From contig OZ253954.1 in NCBI GenBank assembly GCA_965267405.1, forward strand, positions 1,488,001 through 1,552,000: a DNA stretch of 64,000 nt, written 5' to 3'. The position numbers and the translations under genes were made by a program. The notes under the pieces were generated by a model that searched no databases, was not told the origin of the DNA, and saw only the letters and a list, made by a program, of their open reading frames with translations. The DNA comes from JAPPOI01 sp028818055 (GTDB lineage: Bacteria > Pseudomonadota > Alphaproteobacteria > Rhodobacterales > Rhodobacteraceae). Shown here in pieces: positions 25,609 to 34,971 of the stretch (within the stretch, counting starts at the first letter, position 1; each line of letters opens with the position of its first letter).

Positions 25609-26831
25609 GACCTGTAGTCGGCGTTGATCGTAATGTAGCCATGCGTCAAATCACAGGTCCACGCCACGCCGTCGCTGGCACCGACCCCAAGATTGACAAG
25701 GATCGTGATCTCGTCGTTCTTCATGTAACTCGCGCCGTCTTCTTCGCGATAGCTTTCAGCAACCCAGCCGTTCTCGGCCACGAGTATCGGGCCAAACTCG
25801 ATCTTGAGCTTGTCTCGATCAGCCTGCGCACCGGACTTGCCCACGGCCATGACGATGCGGCCCCAGTTAGGGTCCTCACCAGCGATGGCTGTTTTGACCA
25901 AGGGCGAATTGGCGATGGCCATAGCAGCTTTCTGTGCGTCAGCTTCGTCGGCGGCACCCGTGACAATGATTTCGACGAACTTAGTTGCGCCTTCGCCGTC
26001 TCGAACAACTTGATGGGCCAGATCCTGCATGACGATTTCAAGCATCGACTCGAAAGTCAGATCATCTGTGACATCGACACCCGACGCTCCAGTTGCAGCG
26101 ACCAAAACTGTGTCTGAAGTCGAAGTATCGCTATCGACCGTGATACGATTGAACGTGTGATCGACTGCTTCTGTCACCATCTCTTGGAGCTTGTCATGGG
26201 CGATTTTTGCATCCGTAAAGACATAAGCCAGCATAGTCGCCATATCGGGCGCGATCATGCCTGACCCTTTGGCAATTCCCGTGATCGTGACGCGCCCATT
26301 CGGAGTTTCCAGCACCCGGACAGACCCCTTTGCATAGGTGTCAGTCGTCATTATCGCGCCTGCCGCATCCTGCATTGATGCAGCACCGGCGCTTTCAACC
26401 AATCCGGCGACGGCATTTCGAATGCGTTCGTCCGGCAGGCGTTCGCCGATCACACCAGTGGAAGACGTGAACACCCGCGATGCGGGTATGCCGGCTGCAT
26501 CCGAAACGGCGCTACAGATGGCTTCAACCGATTGATCACCGGCGCGCCCTGTGAACGCGTTTGCGTTGCCCGAATTAACAAGAATTGCGGCACCGGCCTC
26601 GCTTCCAGACCCCAACTTCGCCTGACAGTCCAAAACCGGCGCCGCACGCGTGGCCGACTTTGTGAAAACTCCGGCAATTGTGGTGCCGGGATCAAGCAAG
26701 GCAAGCATGACATCATCGCGACCTTGGTATCGCACGCCGACTGCGGCGGTCGCGAAGCGAACACCGTCGACGACAGGCATGTCCGGGAAGCCCTCTTTAG
26801 GGGCCAGCGGCGAAACAGTCGTGTCGGCCAT
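25605..26831 (-). CDS. argJ: Bifunctional glutamate N-acetyltransferase / amino-acid acetyltransferase
   Basis: Transfers acetyl from N-acetylornithine to glutamate in the cyclic arginine pathway; bifunctional members also use acetyl-CoA. The 408-residue precursor self-cleaves before a threonine within KGSGMIAPDMATMLAYVFTD. In the sequence GMIAPDMATML the T of ATML, near residue 203, is the expected nucleophile. Also visible is the NSGNANAFTGRAGD motif. Which of the two activities applies cannot be seen. The start lies two bases after the foldase gene. Confidence 0.93.
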   Translation of the reverse strand: MADTTVSPLAPKEGFPDMPVVDGVRFATAAVGVRYQGRDDVMLALLDPGTTIAGVFTKSATRAAPVLDCQAKLGSGSEAGAAILVNSGNANAFTGRAGDQSVEAICSAVSDAAGIPASRVFTSSTGVIGERLPDERIRNAVAGLVESAGAASMQDAAGAIMTTDTYAKGSVRVLETPNGRVTITGIAKGSGMIAPDMATMLAYVFTDAKIAHDKLQEMVTEAVDHTFNRITVDSDTSTSDTVLVAATGASGVDVTDDLTFESMLEIVMQDLAHQVVRDGEGATKFVEIIVTGAADEADAQKAAMAIANSPLVKTAIAGEDPNWGRIVMAVGKSGAQADRDKLKIEFGPILVAENGWVAESYREEDGASYMKNDEITILVNLGVGASDGVAWTCDLTHGYITINADYRS

Positions 26832-26833
26832 TC

Positions 26834-27691
26834 TTATTCTCCGAGAAGCGAAAGATCGTCCAACAAGGCTGGATCGATATCCTCTTTCGTCATGCGGGTA
26901 ACGTCCGACGCGGCTTCCAATTCCGCTGCTCTGGACTCGACGGCACGACGGCGGATCTGATCGAAGAGCTGTGGCCGTACCTCTTCCAGTGAAGGTGGCG
27001 GCACTTCGCGTGTTTCGTTCAGTCGAATGACATGCCAGCCAAACTGTGTCTGTACGGGAACTTCCGAGATTGTGCCGGCTTCCATTGCCAGTACAGCCTC
27101 TTCAAATGGCGGAACCATTGCGCCCTTGCCAAACCACCCCAGTTGACCACCGTTCGGTCCCGACGGGCCGGTCGATTTTTCTGCGGCCAACTCCGCGAAA
27201 TCTGCTCCGCCGGTCAGCTCTTCAATGATAGCAATCGCTTCTTCTTCGGTATCCACCAAAATGTGCGACGCATTGAATTCAGATTCTGGCAGAACCTCAC
27301 CGTACGATGTTTCGTACTCGGCCTGAAGCGCTTCGTCGGTCATGGCCTCTCGAACGATCCCACGAATTGCTTCGGCTGCCCGTAGCGCGCGTTCTTCATT
27401 CTCCAGTGTCGCGATGGAACCCGGGGATAGTTCACCCGACAGATCGCCCAGCAGTGTTTGCTGTACCAACTGATCCATAATCCCGTCGAAAAGGACGTCT
27501 GGTGCCAGCGATTGATACTGTTGCGGCAAGCGCTGCTTCAACACGATCATGTGGCCAAGTGTAATTTCAGTTCCGTTCACTGTGGCCACAACCGTATCGG
27601 CGGATGCGTGACTCTCTGCCTGAGCGGTGCCCGATAGCGCTATAAGCGCAACAAATGCAGCAGAAAGCGTGGGTTTGAGAAGCATAATCAA
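26834..27691 (-). CDS. Parvulin-type peptidyl-prolyl cis-trans isomerase (PpiC/SurA-like), exported
   Basis: 285 residues with a signal peptide (cleavage likely after GTAQA). The parvulin domain covers about residues 140-235, with ASHILVDTEEEA, GGQLGWFGKGAMVPPFEEAV and TQFGWHVIRLNE. N- and C-terminal helical parts fit a periplasmic chaperone-foldase of the PrsA/SurA type. It is divergent from secA, which fits a role in folding exported proteins. The ATG at 27691 or the one two codons later may start translation. Confidence 0.88.
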   Translation of the reverse strand: MIMLLKPTLSAAFVALIALSGTAQAESHASADTVVATVNGTEITLGHMIVLKQRLPQQYQSLAPDVLFDGIMDQLVQQTLLGDLSGELSPGSIATLENEERALRAAEAIRGIVREAMTDEALQAEYETSYGEVLPESEFNASHILVDTEEEAIAIIEELTGGADFAELAAEKSTGPSGPNGGQLGWFGKGAMVPPFEEAVLAMEAGTISEVPVQTQFGWHVIRLNETREVPPPSLEEVRPQLFDQIRRRAVESRAAELEAASDVTRMTKEDIDPALLDDLSLLGE

Positions 27692-27700
27692 TCCTCTGAG

Positions 27701-27721
27701 GTCGCCATGCCTTGTGGCGAC
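27701..27721. repeat. 7-bp inverted repeat in the ppiC-secA divergent region
   Basis: GTCGCCA-tgccttg-TGGCGAC is a perfect inverted repeat ten bases before the foldase start codon. It could be an operator or a leader hairpin for the minus-strand transcript. Confidence 0.35.
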
Positions 27722-27722
27722 G

Positions 27723-27751
27723 TTGACAGTTAATATCAGGCCCCTTACATC
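27723..27751 (+). promoter_or_regulatory. Candidate sigma-70 promoter of secA
   Basis: A perfect TTGACA at 27723-27728 is followed after 17 bases by TACATC (27746-27751). The -10 is weak. It lies about 110 bp upstream of secA. Confidence 0.4.
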
Positions 27752-27863
27752 GCCTTGCAGCGGTAAGACAGCTATTGTCTTGCACTTCTATGGCGGGCCA
27801 GAGGCACGGGCAAGCGCAACCCCTCACACAAACTCGTCACCCACGCGGCTAAGGCAGGTATAA

Positions 27864-30575
27864 ATGCTCGGTTTTGGAACGATTGCAAAGAAAGTCTTCG
27901 GTACGGTCAACGACCGAAAAGTGAAGGCAGCACAATCGATGGTGGCTCGTATCAACGAGCTAGAAGCCGAGTTCGAGGCTCTGTCGGATGAAGGGCTGAT
28001 CGAAAAGACAGCCGAGTTCAAGCAACGCGTGGAAAATGGCGAAAGTCTGGACGATCTTCTGCCCGAGGCCTTTGCCAATTGTCGTGAAGCAGCAAAGCGA
28101 GCACTTGGCTTGCGCGCCTTTGACGTTCAGCTCATTGGCGGCATGATGCTTCATGAAGGCAACATTGCTGAGATGAAGACGGGCGAAGGCAAAACACTGG
28201 TCGCGACATTCCCGGCCTACCTGAATGCTCTTACCGGCAACGGCGTCCACATCGTTACTGTGAACGATTACCTCGTTCGTCGCGACGCTTCGTGGATGGG
28301 CAAGGTTTTCGCCGCTCTTGGAATGACAACTGGCGCGGTTTACCCGCAGCAACCCGAAGCCGAAAAGAAAGAGGCCTACGCTGCAGACGTCACGTATGCG
28401 ACCAACAACGAACTTGGGTTCGATTATCTTCGCGACAACATGAAGCCCAATCTGGACGACATGATGCAACGGGGCCACCACTTTGCCATCGTGGATGAAG
28501 TTGACTCGATCCTGATCGATGAGGCGCGGACACCGCTGATTATCTCGGGACCATCCGAAGACCGCTCTGAGCTGTACGTGACCATCGATAAGCTGATCCC
28601 GCGCCTGACGGACGAGCATTATTCGATTGACGAAAAAACGCGGAACGTGACCTACACCGACGAAGGTAATGATTTCCTCGAGAACTTGCTTCAGTTCGAA
28701 GGTTTGCTGCCGAAAGAGCAATCGCTCTACGATCCGGAATCCACCACGATCGTTCACCACGTCAATCAGGGTCTGCGCGCGCACAAACTGTTCACCAAAG
28801 ACAAAGAGTACATCGTTCGCGACAACGAAGTTGTGCTGATCGATGAATTCACAGGCCGCATGATGCCTGGCCGCCGTCTTTCGGAAGGTCTTCATCAGGC
28901 CATCGAAGCCAAGGAAGGCGTCGCGATTCAGCCTGAAAACATTACATTGGCTAGTGTGACGTTCCAGAACTATTTCCGCCTGTACAAAAAGCTTGCTGGC
29001 ATGACTGGCACCGCTGCAACCGAGGCGGAAGAATTTGGTGAGATTTATCGACTTGGCGTAGTCGAAATTCCGACAAACGTGCCGGTTGCCCGCGAAGATG
29101 AAGACGATCAGATTTATCGCACAGCGCGTGAAAAGTTTGACGGCATCGTTGAAGCGATCAAGGAAGCGCATGACAAAGACCAACCCGTATTGGTTGGTAC
29201 GACGTCAATTGACCGGTCCGAATTCCTGTCAAATCTCCTGAACGAGCAGGGGATCGAACACAAAGTTCTGAACGCGCGCCATCACGAACAAGAGGCGCAG
29301 ATCGTCGCCGATGCTGGCAAGCCAGGCGCGGTTACCATCGCCACAAACATGGCTGGTCGCGGCACCGACATCCAATTGGGCGGTAACGTGGAAATGCGGG
29401 TGCTTCAGGCGCTGGCAGAAGACCCCGAAGCTGACCCTGAAGCCATTCGATCCAAGATCGAATCTGAGGTTGCCGATGCGAAACAGAAAGTGCTGGAAGC
29501 TGGCGGGCTTTATGTTTTGGCGACGGAACGCCACGAGAGTCGTCGTATCGACAACCAGTTGCGTGGTCGATCGGGCCGTCAGGGCGACCCTGGTCGATCC
29601 TCGTTCTTCCTGAGCCTGGAAGATGACCTGATGCGCATCTTCGGCTCTGAGCGTTTGGACAAAGTGTTGTCGACGCTGGGCATGGAAGAGGGCGAAGCGA
29701 TCAAACACCCATGGGTGAACAAGTCACTTGAACGTGCGCAAGCCAAGGTGGAAGGCCGTAACTTCGACATCCGCAAGCAGCTCTTGAAGCTTGACGACGT
29801 CTTGAACGATCAGCGGAAAGTTATCTTTGGCCAGCGTCTCGAGATTATGGAATCTGATGACGTCGGTGAGATTGTGCAGGACATGCGGCACGAAGTGATT
29901 GATGACATGGTCGATCACTATATTCCGCCAAAGTCCTATGCCGACCAGTGGGACACCGAAGGACTTCGCGAAGAAGTGCAGCAGAAGCTCGGCGTTACGG
30001 TTCCTGTCGTTGAATGGGGCGACGAAGAGGGTGTCGATGACGAGACCATTCGCGAACGTCTTTACGATGCTTCTGATGAGTTCATGTCAGCGAAAGCCGA
30101 GCAATTTGGCGACGAAGCAATGCAATCCATAGAAAAGCAGCTTTTGCTTCAAACCATGGACACTAAGTGGCGTGAGCACATTTTGAAGCTTGAGCACTTA
30201 CGGTCCGTGGTCGGCTTCCGCGCGTACGCACAACGCGATCCTGTCAACGAATACAAAACCGAAGCGTTTCAACTTTTCGAAGGCCTGCTTGACGGACTTC
30301 GTGGAGAAGTGACCGAGAAACTTGCTCAGATCCGGCCTATGACGGAAGAAGAGCAACAGGCGATGGTCCAGCAAATGCTTGCTCAGCAACAGGCAGCAGC
30401 CGGTCTAGCTGCGCCTGCCGAACAGGAAAAGTCTGGTCCGCCAAAGCCTACTCAAGAGGCCATTGACGCCGGATTTGTCGAAGATGACCCATCTACTTGG
30501 GGTAATCCTGGACGGAACGACAAATGCCCTTGTGGATCAGGCAAGAAATTCAAGCATTGTCACGGCGCGCTTTAG
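27864..30575 (+). CDS. secA: Protein translocase ATPase SecA
   Basis: The motor of Sec-dependent export at the inner membrane. The 903-residue protein shows Walker A in MKTGEGKTLVATFPAYLNAL near residue 100, DEVDSILIDEART near 212, the second nucleotide-binding fold with ATNMAGRGTDIQLGG near 495, and GRSGRQGDPG near 570. The C-terminus carries the zinc-binding SEC-C motif CPCGSGKKFKHCHG. A 'KxxQ'-rich linker precedes it. Full length for alphaproteobacterial SecA. Confidence 0.97.
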   Translation: MLGFGTIAKKVFGTVNDRKVKAAQSMVARINELEAEFEALSDEGLIEKTAEFKQRVENGESLDDLLPEAFANCREAAKRALGLRAFDVQLIGGMMLHEGNIAEMKTGEGKTLVATFPAYLNALTGNGVHIVTVNDYLVRRDASWMGKVFAALGMTTGAVYPQQPEAEKKEAYAADVTYATNNELGFDYLRDNMKPNLDDMMQRGHHFAIVDEVDSILIDEARTPLIISGPSEDRSELYVTIDKLIPRLTDEHYSIDEKTRNVTYTDEGNDFLENLLQFEGLLPKEQSLYDPESTTIVHHVNQGLRAHKLFTKDKEYIVRDNEVVLIDEFTGRMMPGRRLSEGLHQAIEAKEGVAIQPENITLASVTFQNYFRLYKKLAGMTGTAATEAEEFGEIYRLGVVEIPTNVPVAREDEDDQIYRTAREKFDGIVEAIKEAHDKDQPVLVGTTSIDRSEFLSNLLNEQGIEHKVLNARHHEQEAQIVADAGKPGAVTIATNMAGRGTDIQLGGNVEMRVLQALAEDPEADPEAIRSKIESEVADAKQKVLEAGGLYVLATERHESRRIDNQLRGRSGRQGDPGRSSFFLSLEDDLMRIFGSERLDKVLSTLGMEEGEAIKHPWVNKSLERAQAKVEGRNFDIRKQLLKLDDVLNDQRKVIFGQRLEIMESDDVGEIVQDMRHEVIDDMVDHYIPPKSYADQWDTEGLREEVQQKLGVTVPVVEWGDEEGVDDETIRERLYDASDEFMSAKAEQFGDEAMQSIEKQLLLQTMDTKWREHILKLEHLRSVVGFRAYAQRDPVNEYKTEAFQLFEGLLDGLRGEVTEKLAQIRPMTEEEQQAMVQQMLAQQQAAAGLAAPAEQEKSGPPKPTQEAIDAGFVEDDPSTWGNPGRNDKCPCGSGKKFKHCHGAL

Positions 30576-30733
30576 CGCTCTGTGACCTTCGCGACTCATC
30601 TGCCAACAATATGAACACACGCGCCTTTTTGCCCTGCGAAGGCCGAAGGTTCTGATTTAGTCTCAGCGGCAACGAAATGGGCGCCACAAATGAGCGCCCC
30701 GGTCGCATGACGGCCGCATTCGATGAGGCAGGT

Positions 30734-31717
30734 ATGAACTTTCTTTCGGCGCTGGATTGGCGACGCCCCCTTTTGATTGTTGGAACATTGTTGGCCGCGT
30801 TCGCGAGCGGTCACTTCATGCAAAATGGATTGCCTGTCGGGCGTGAATTGGCGATCACCAGCGACGCACCAGATGCAGGGCCGATCATCGAAAGATCGGA
30901 CGAAATCCCAGAGCTTCCTGTGCCGCCTGCCGCAACATTGATCCCAATGGGACTCGAGCCCGCTCCATCGGGCAATGGCATCGCTGACGACTCTCCATTA
31001 CCAAATATTCCGCGCGATGAAGCGACCGGACGCCAGGTTGTGGATCCATGCATCGCCACCGCTGTCGCAGAGCCTTTGATCGGTGGACGTGTGTTGATTA
31101 GCCTCGAGGCGTCTTGCGTCGCGGGCAAGCAGGTTGAGATCAGGCAAGATATGATCTCGGTCAGCTATCAACTCGACACCGAGGGACGCGCTGTTATCGA
31201 AATGCCCGCGTTGGATACGCAGCCGCGCATCGCCATTCACTGGCCGGATGGTCGTTCATCAGAAGTAGACGCCGAGGTCCCGGACGCATTTGAGTACCAT
31301 CGGGCGGCATTGATCTTTGAAGGCGATCCACTGCTTTTTCTGCATGCGCTCGAGTTTGGCGCAACGCGGGGAAGAAGCGGTCACGTGCATACGCTGTCGC
31401 CTATGACGATTGACCAATCTATGCGCGGCGTTGGTGGATACTTGTCGGTGTTGGGCGACGGAACTGGGCAAACCGCCGAAATCTACACTTTCCCCAAGGC
31501 CGGGAGTTTGAAAAAGGGCGCCGTTCGGATCATCGCTGAGGGCGCGGTATCCAAAGAGTCATGCGGCCAGAACGTGACGGCGGTCGCCCTGCAGACCGAT
31601 CCGCTTGGCGGAATGATTTCAAGCAAGGTATCGATCGCCATGCCCGGATGTGATCGCATCGGCGATATTATTTCTCTCAAGAATGTCTTTAGGGATCTAA
31701 GATTGGCACAGCACTAG
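30734..31717 (+). CDS. Unknown membrane-anchored or exported protein
   Basis: I do not recognise a family. 327 residues from the ATG at 30734, chosen because GAGG precedes it by six bases and the protein then begins with a typical signal anchor (DWRRPLLIVGTLLAAF). A Pro/Ala/Glu-rich linker follows (about 45-85), then a region with four cysteines spread over about 105-310 that reads as beta-rich. Cysteines and the anchor suggest the periplasm. The PBP-OmpA gene starts 18 bp downstream, so the two may share a transcript and an envelope role. Similar proteins appear beside secA in relatives as far as I recall, without a known job. Confidence 0.65.
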   Translation: MNFLSALDWRRPLLIVGTLLAAFASGHFMQNGLPVGRELAITSDAPDAGPIIERSDEIPELPVPPAATLIPMGLEPAPSGNGIADDSPLPNIPRDEATGRQVVDPCIATAVAEPLIGGRVLISLEASCVAGKQVEIRQDMISVSYQLDTEGRAVIEMPALDTQPRIAIHWPDGRSSEVDAEVPDAFEYHRAALIFEGDPLLFLHALEFGATRGRSGHVHTLSPMTIDQSMRGVGGYLSVLGDGTGQTAEIYTFPKAGSLKKGAVRIIAEGAVSKESCGQNVTAVALQTDPLGGMISSKVSIAMPGCDRIGDIISLKNVFRDLRLAQH

Positions 31718-31735
31718 GGACCCGGTAGCTGCCAC

Positions 31736-33238
31736 ATGACAGGATTCCTTACTCGATTTTTGTTGATACTGGTTGCCACAGCGACCATTGCCAGCGCGCA
31801 ATCTTCAGACCAGTCAGTTGTGCTGACGACGCTTGACGGCGAATTGACAGTCGAAGGTGAGTTGATCTCATACGAAGGTGAATTGTTTCGGGTCGAAACT
31901 GAATTCGGCCCTGTGACGCTCGACGGTGGCAACGTGACATGCGAAGGGCCAGGGTGCCCTCCGGCGGAAGCGCTTCTTGCCGAAGCCGTGATTGTTGGAT
32001 CACTCGATCTGTTGACCGAACTTGTGGCGCCGCTGGTGTCGGGTTTCGCTGTCGCCGAAGGCTTTGCGTTTTCAGAAGAGTTTATCGCTGACGATCACAT
32101 CATTTGGCGACTGTCGGACATCGAAGCCGACCAAATGGTCGCCAGGATTGAGGCTTTGTCTGATGCCCGGCGCCCGGATCTTGGTGTTCGACGTGGCGAA
32201 CCTGATGAAGGCGCGCTTGCCGACGTGATCGCCTTGGATGCTCTTGTCGTCGTTGTATCGCCCGAGAATGATCTTGCGCTTATGCCGGTCGAGACGCTGC
32301 GCTTGATACTGGAAGGGCGCTTGAAGGCATGGCCGGATTGGATGGCCGTCGGTGCACCGACCGGATCGCGGGACATTGATCTTGTTCTTCCCGAGCCGCT
32401 CCTTGGATTTGATCGACTGTTTCCGGATCGACCGTTGCTTAGCCCTTCCGAGGCTACACGCATTGCGGACGTCGATGATCTTGCGGACAAAGTAGCGGGC
32501 TCAGCGAACGCGCTGGGCGTCGCGCCGCTGTCACGAATCGGAAATGCGTCGCCGCTTATTCTTGCGGGAACATGCGGTCGCGCAATGCCAGCGACGGCCG
32601 CTTCGTTAAAAGCGGAAGACTATCCGCTGACTGATCCCATCTTCCTGACACGGTATTCGGCGCGACTTCCGCGCGTGCTGCGAGATCTTGTGGCTTTCAT
32701 GAAGTCGGATGACGCGCAGCCGATCATCCGCTCGACCGGTTTGATCGATCAATCCATCGGACGAACCGCATTTGCCGATCAGGGCGACCGACTGGGTTAC
32801 GCCGTCCTAGCGGCGGGCGATGATCCAGTGGCGATCGAGCATATGCGCCGGATGATCCGTGCGTTGGTCGAAGCTGAGCGGCTTACACTTACGTTTCGGT
32901 TTGAAGACGGGTCCAGCGCGCTTGATGCGCCTTCTAGATCAAACGCCCGGCAATTGGCTGAAGCGATCGCCGACGGGAAATTCGATGGCAAAGAGCTTCT
33001 TTTTGCTGGGTTCACTGACAGTCTGGGCGATCTTGAGCCAAACCTCAGACTGTCTCAGCGACGCGCGGAAAGCGCCTTTGCATCAGTGCGTGCCCAACTT
33101 GGAAATCCGCCTGTTGGTTTTGCCGCCGAAGGATTTGGCGAAGCCCTTCCAATCGCCTGCGACGACACGGATTGGGGGCGGCATGTCAATCGACGCGTCG
33201 AAGTTTGGGTCAGACCTCTTCCCGCTGAAGAAAACTAA
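31736..33238 (+). CDS. Periplasmic phosphate-binding-protein-like domain fused to an OmpA C-terminal domain
   Basis: 500 residues. A signal peptide covers about 1-21 (cleavage after ASA). Residues about 85-350 resemble a PstS-type binding-protein fold (PVETLRLILEGRLKAWPDW, then FLTRYSARLPRVLRDLVAFM). Residues about 385-495 are an OmpA-type peptidoglycan-binding domain, with the NARQLAEAI helix, FAGFTDSLG, LRLSQRRAESAFASV and the closing GRHVNRRVEVWV. OmpA domains bind meso-DAP in peptidoglycan, so the ligand-binding half would be tethered to the wall. The ligand is unknown. It overlaps radC by four bases tail to tail. Confidence 0.78.
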   Translation: MTGFLTRFLLILVATATIASAQSSDQSVVLTTLDGELTVEGELISYEGELFRVETEFGPVTLDGGNVTCEGPGCPPAEALLAEAVIVGSLDLLTELVAPLVSGFAVAEGFAFSEEFIADDHIIWRLSDIEADQMVARIEALSDARRPDLGVRRGEPDEGALADVIALDALVVVVSPENDLALMPVETLRLILEGRLKAWPDWMAVGAPTGSRDIDLVLPEPLLGFDRLFPDRPLLSPSEATRIADVDDLADKVAGSANALGVAPLSRIGNASPLILAGTCGRAMPATAASLKAEDYPLTDPIFLTRYSARLPRVLRDLVAFMKSDDAQPIIRSTGLIDQSIGRTAFADQGDRLGYAVLAAGDDPVAIEHMRRMIRALVEAERLTLTFRFEDGSSALDAPSRSNARQLAEAIADGKFDGKELLFAGFTDSLGDLEPNLRLSQRRAESAFASVRAQLGNPPVGFAAEGFGEALPIACDDTDWGRHVNRRVEVWVRPLPAEEN

Positions 33239-33993
33239 AGATAACCAGCTGATTTAAATGAAAATTCTGCACTCTTCCCAATGATCAGGTGATCGTGGAG
33301 TGTTACTGACAATGCGCGCGATGCGGTTTCGATCTGTTCAGTGACCAGAATGTCAGCTTCTGACGGGGTCGGGTCTCCGGATGGATGGTTGTGAACCAGA
33401 ATGAGCGCCGAAGCGTTCAGTTCCAGCGCGCGTTTCACAACTTCTCGCGGATAAACGGGCACGTGGTCGACGGTGCCTCTGGCCTGCTCCTCATCGGCGA
33501 TCAAAATATTCTTTCGGTCCAGATACAGAACGCGAAATTGCTCGACTTCGCGATGCGCCATAGCTGTTCGGCAATAGTCCAGCAAAGCGTCCCATGACGA
33601 GATCACTTGCTTCTGCAGGACGCGAGATCGCGCCAGCCGGTGGGCGGCAGCCTCGACCACCTTCAAGTCCAGAGCAACCGCTTCGCCAACCCCACGCACC
33701 GATACCAACCGTTCCAGTGGAGCCGACAGGACCCGATTGAAATCGCCGAAGGTTTCCAACAGTCGCCGCGCCAAAGGCTTCGTGTCGCACCGAGGAAGCG
33801 ATCGGAACAATACAAGCTCAAGCAATTCATAATCGGGCATCGCCGCCGAACCGCCCGCGATAAATCGTTCGCGCAAGCGCTTTCGATGATCCTTGATGTA
33901 AGATGGAAGCTTACCCTTGGAGCCTGTCAGAATAAGCTCCTGCCCCTCAAATAGGGGCAGGGGTGGTTCCCGAAGTTCGTTGTCGCCAGCCAT
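33235..33993 (-). CDS. radC: RadC/DUF2466 JAB-domain protein
   Basis: 252 residues with an N-terminal helix-hairpin-helix region (VSVRGVGEAVALDL) and a C-terminal JAB/MPN metalloprotease-like domain with the JAMM residues in LVHNHPSGDPTPSEAD preceded by a conserved glutamate. Once linked to DNA repair, but the original radC mutation was reassigned and the true function is unclear. Alone on its strand, convergent with the PBP-OmpA gene. Confidence 0.9.
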   Translation of the reverse strand: MAGDNELREPPLPLFEGQELILTGSKGKLPSYIKDHRKRLRERFIAGGSAAMPDYELLELVLFRSLPRCDTKPLARRLLETFGDFNRVLSAPLERLVSVRGVGEAVALDLKVVEAAAHRLARSRVLQKQVISSWDALLDYCRTAMAHREVEQFRVLYLDRKNILIADEEQARGTVDHVPVYPREVVKRALELNASALILVHNHPSGDPTPSEADILVTEQIETASRALSVTLHDHLIIGKSAEFSFKSAGYL

Positions 33994-34033
33994 CTGATTT
34001 GGGTAGCGCGAATGTGGTTAACAGAGTGTGACT

Positions 34034-34531
34034 CTATCCGGACTGAAGGCTCTCAAGCAGTTCGGCCAACATCTCCATACCTTTGCCCCAGCCTTGATCC
34101 AGGCCGGCAATGGCTTGGCTGAAAACCTCTATCTCTTCTGGCGATGACTCATGTGGTTCCCAAGTCAGCCGCATATTGGTTTTTCCATCGTTTTCTTCAA
34201 ACGTGACAACCGTCATCAAGACCTTTGGCCAGTTTGGCATCATTGGATTGTCAGCGATGTTCCATTCCGCGTCGGCTGTCGAGTGCAGCCAAACCAGTCG
34301 GCCGGGCGCTTCCACTTCTAAGTATTCGGCGCGCTGATAGTATGAGTTTTCACCCATTTTCATTTCGTTCAGCCAGACCCCGCCGGGCGTGACATTCAGT
34401 TCATGAATGACCGTTTCCACGCCTGGGCCGTACCAATGCGAAAGCAGCTCAGATTCTGTAAATGTCCGCCAGACCAGCTCGCGCGGGGCGTCAAAAGTGC
34501 GTTCAAGGATATAAATTGGTGTATCGCTCAT
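34034..34531 (-). CDS. SRPBCC (AHSA1-like) domain protein
   Basis: 165 residues of the START/Bet v1-like AHSA1 family: FDAPRELVWRTFTESELLSHWYGPG at the N-terminus, MTVVTFEENDGKTNMRLTWE in the middle, and the typical final helix GLDQGWGKGMEMLAELLES. These proteins have a deep hydrophobic pocket; ligands are usually unknown. The gene overlaps arsR by four bases (ATGA type). ArsR-AHSA1 pairs are common and the regulator presumably controls both. Confidence 0.88.
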   Translation of the reverse strand: MSDTPIYILERTFDAPRELVWRTFTESELLSHWYGPGVETVIHELNVTPGGVWLNEMKMGENSYYQRAEYLEVEAPGRLVWLHSTADAEWNIADNPMMPNWPKVLMTVVTFEENDGKTNMRLTWEPHESSPEEIEVFSQAIAGLDQGWGKGMEMLAELLESLQSG

Positions 34532-34878
34532 GAACTTGTGTCCTTTCGCTTTTGAGTATCTTTCATCGCCCGAAGCAATTGATCGAGCTGATCAAAACTG
34601 CCTTCCCAGAACTGGCGAAACTCTTCGAGCCAGTTTGCAGCTGCCTGCATGGGTGCGGCATTCAGGGTGGCCGGACGCATCTGTCGGTCAACGCCGCGTT
34701 CGATCAGTCCGGCGTTTTCCAATACTTTCAGATGCTTGGAAATAGCCGGCTGACTCATCTCAAACGGCTTTGCGATGTCGCCAACCGTGGCGCTGCCTTT
34801 TGAAAGTCGCACTAGGATGGCGCGTCGCGTTGGATCGGCCAATGCCGCAAATACGTGATCAAGGTGTGCTTCAGTCAT
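34528..34878 (-). CDS. ArsR family transcriptional repressor
   Basis: 116 residues forming one winged-helix domain. The recognition helix is in KPFEMSQPAISKHLKVLENAGLI (about residues 34-57). The usual metal-binding cysteine motif ELCVCDL is absent, so the signal is probably not a metal. It belongs to the subgroup paired with AHSA1 proteins. Two tandem palindromes immediately upstream (34882-34913) are a likely autoregulatory operator. Confidence 0.9.
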   Translation of the reverse strand: MTEAHLDHVFAALADPTRRAILVRLSKGSATVGDIAKPFEMSQPAISKHLKVLENAGLIERGVDRQMRPATLNAAPMQAAANWLEEFRQFWEGSFDQLDQLLRAMKDTQKRKDTSS

Positions 34879-34881
34879 TAT

Positions 34882-34913
34882 ATAACCAAATCGTTAGATA
34901 ACCATATTGTTAT
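34882..34913. promoter_or_regulatory. Tandem palindromic operator of arsR
   Basis: Two directly abutting 16-bp copies of ATAAC-N6-GTTAT: the first ends in GTTAG (one mismatch), the second is perfect. They start four bases upstream of the arsR start codon, in an AT-rich stretch that must also contain the promoter. Position and symmetry fit two ArsR dimers binding side by side. Confidence 0.65.
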
Positions 34914-34971
34914 GTAATGAAGTCAAAAAATGCAAGCCTGTTCTTCACGGCGCAAATCATTCGAAATGGTG

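Noticed and set aside
27960..29183. Long open frame antisense to secA (about 400 codons)
   Set aside because: Codon-bias shadow of secA; no recognisable protein features.
31700..31725. Possible sigma-54 promoter (TGGCACAGCAC) near 31705
   Set aside because: The -12 element TTGC is missing at the required spacing.
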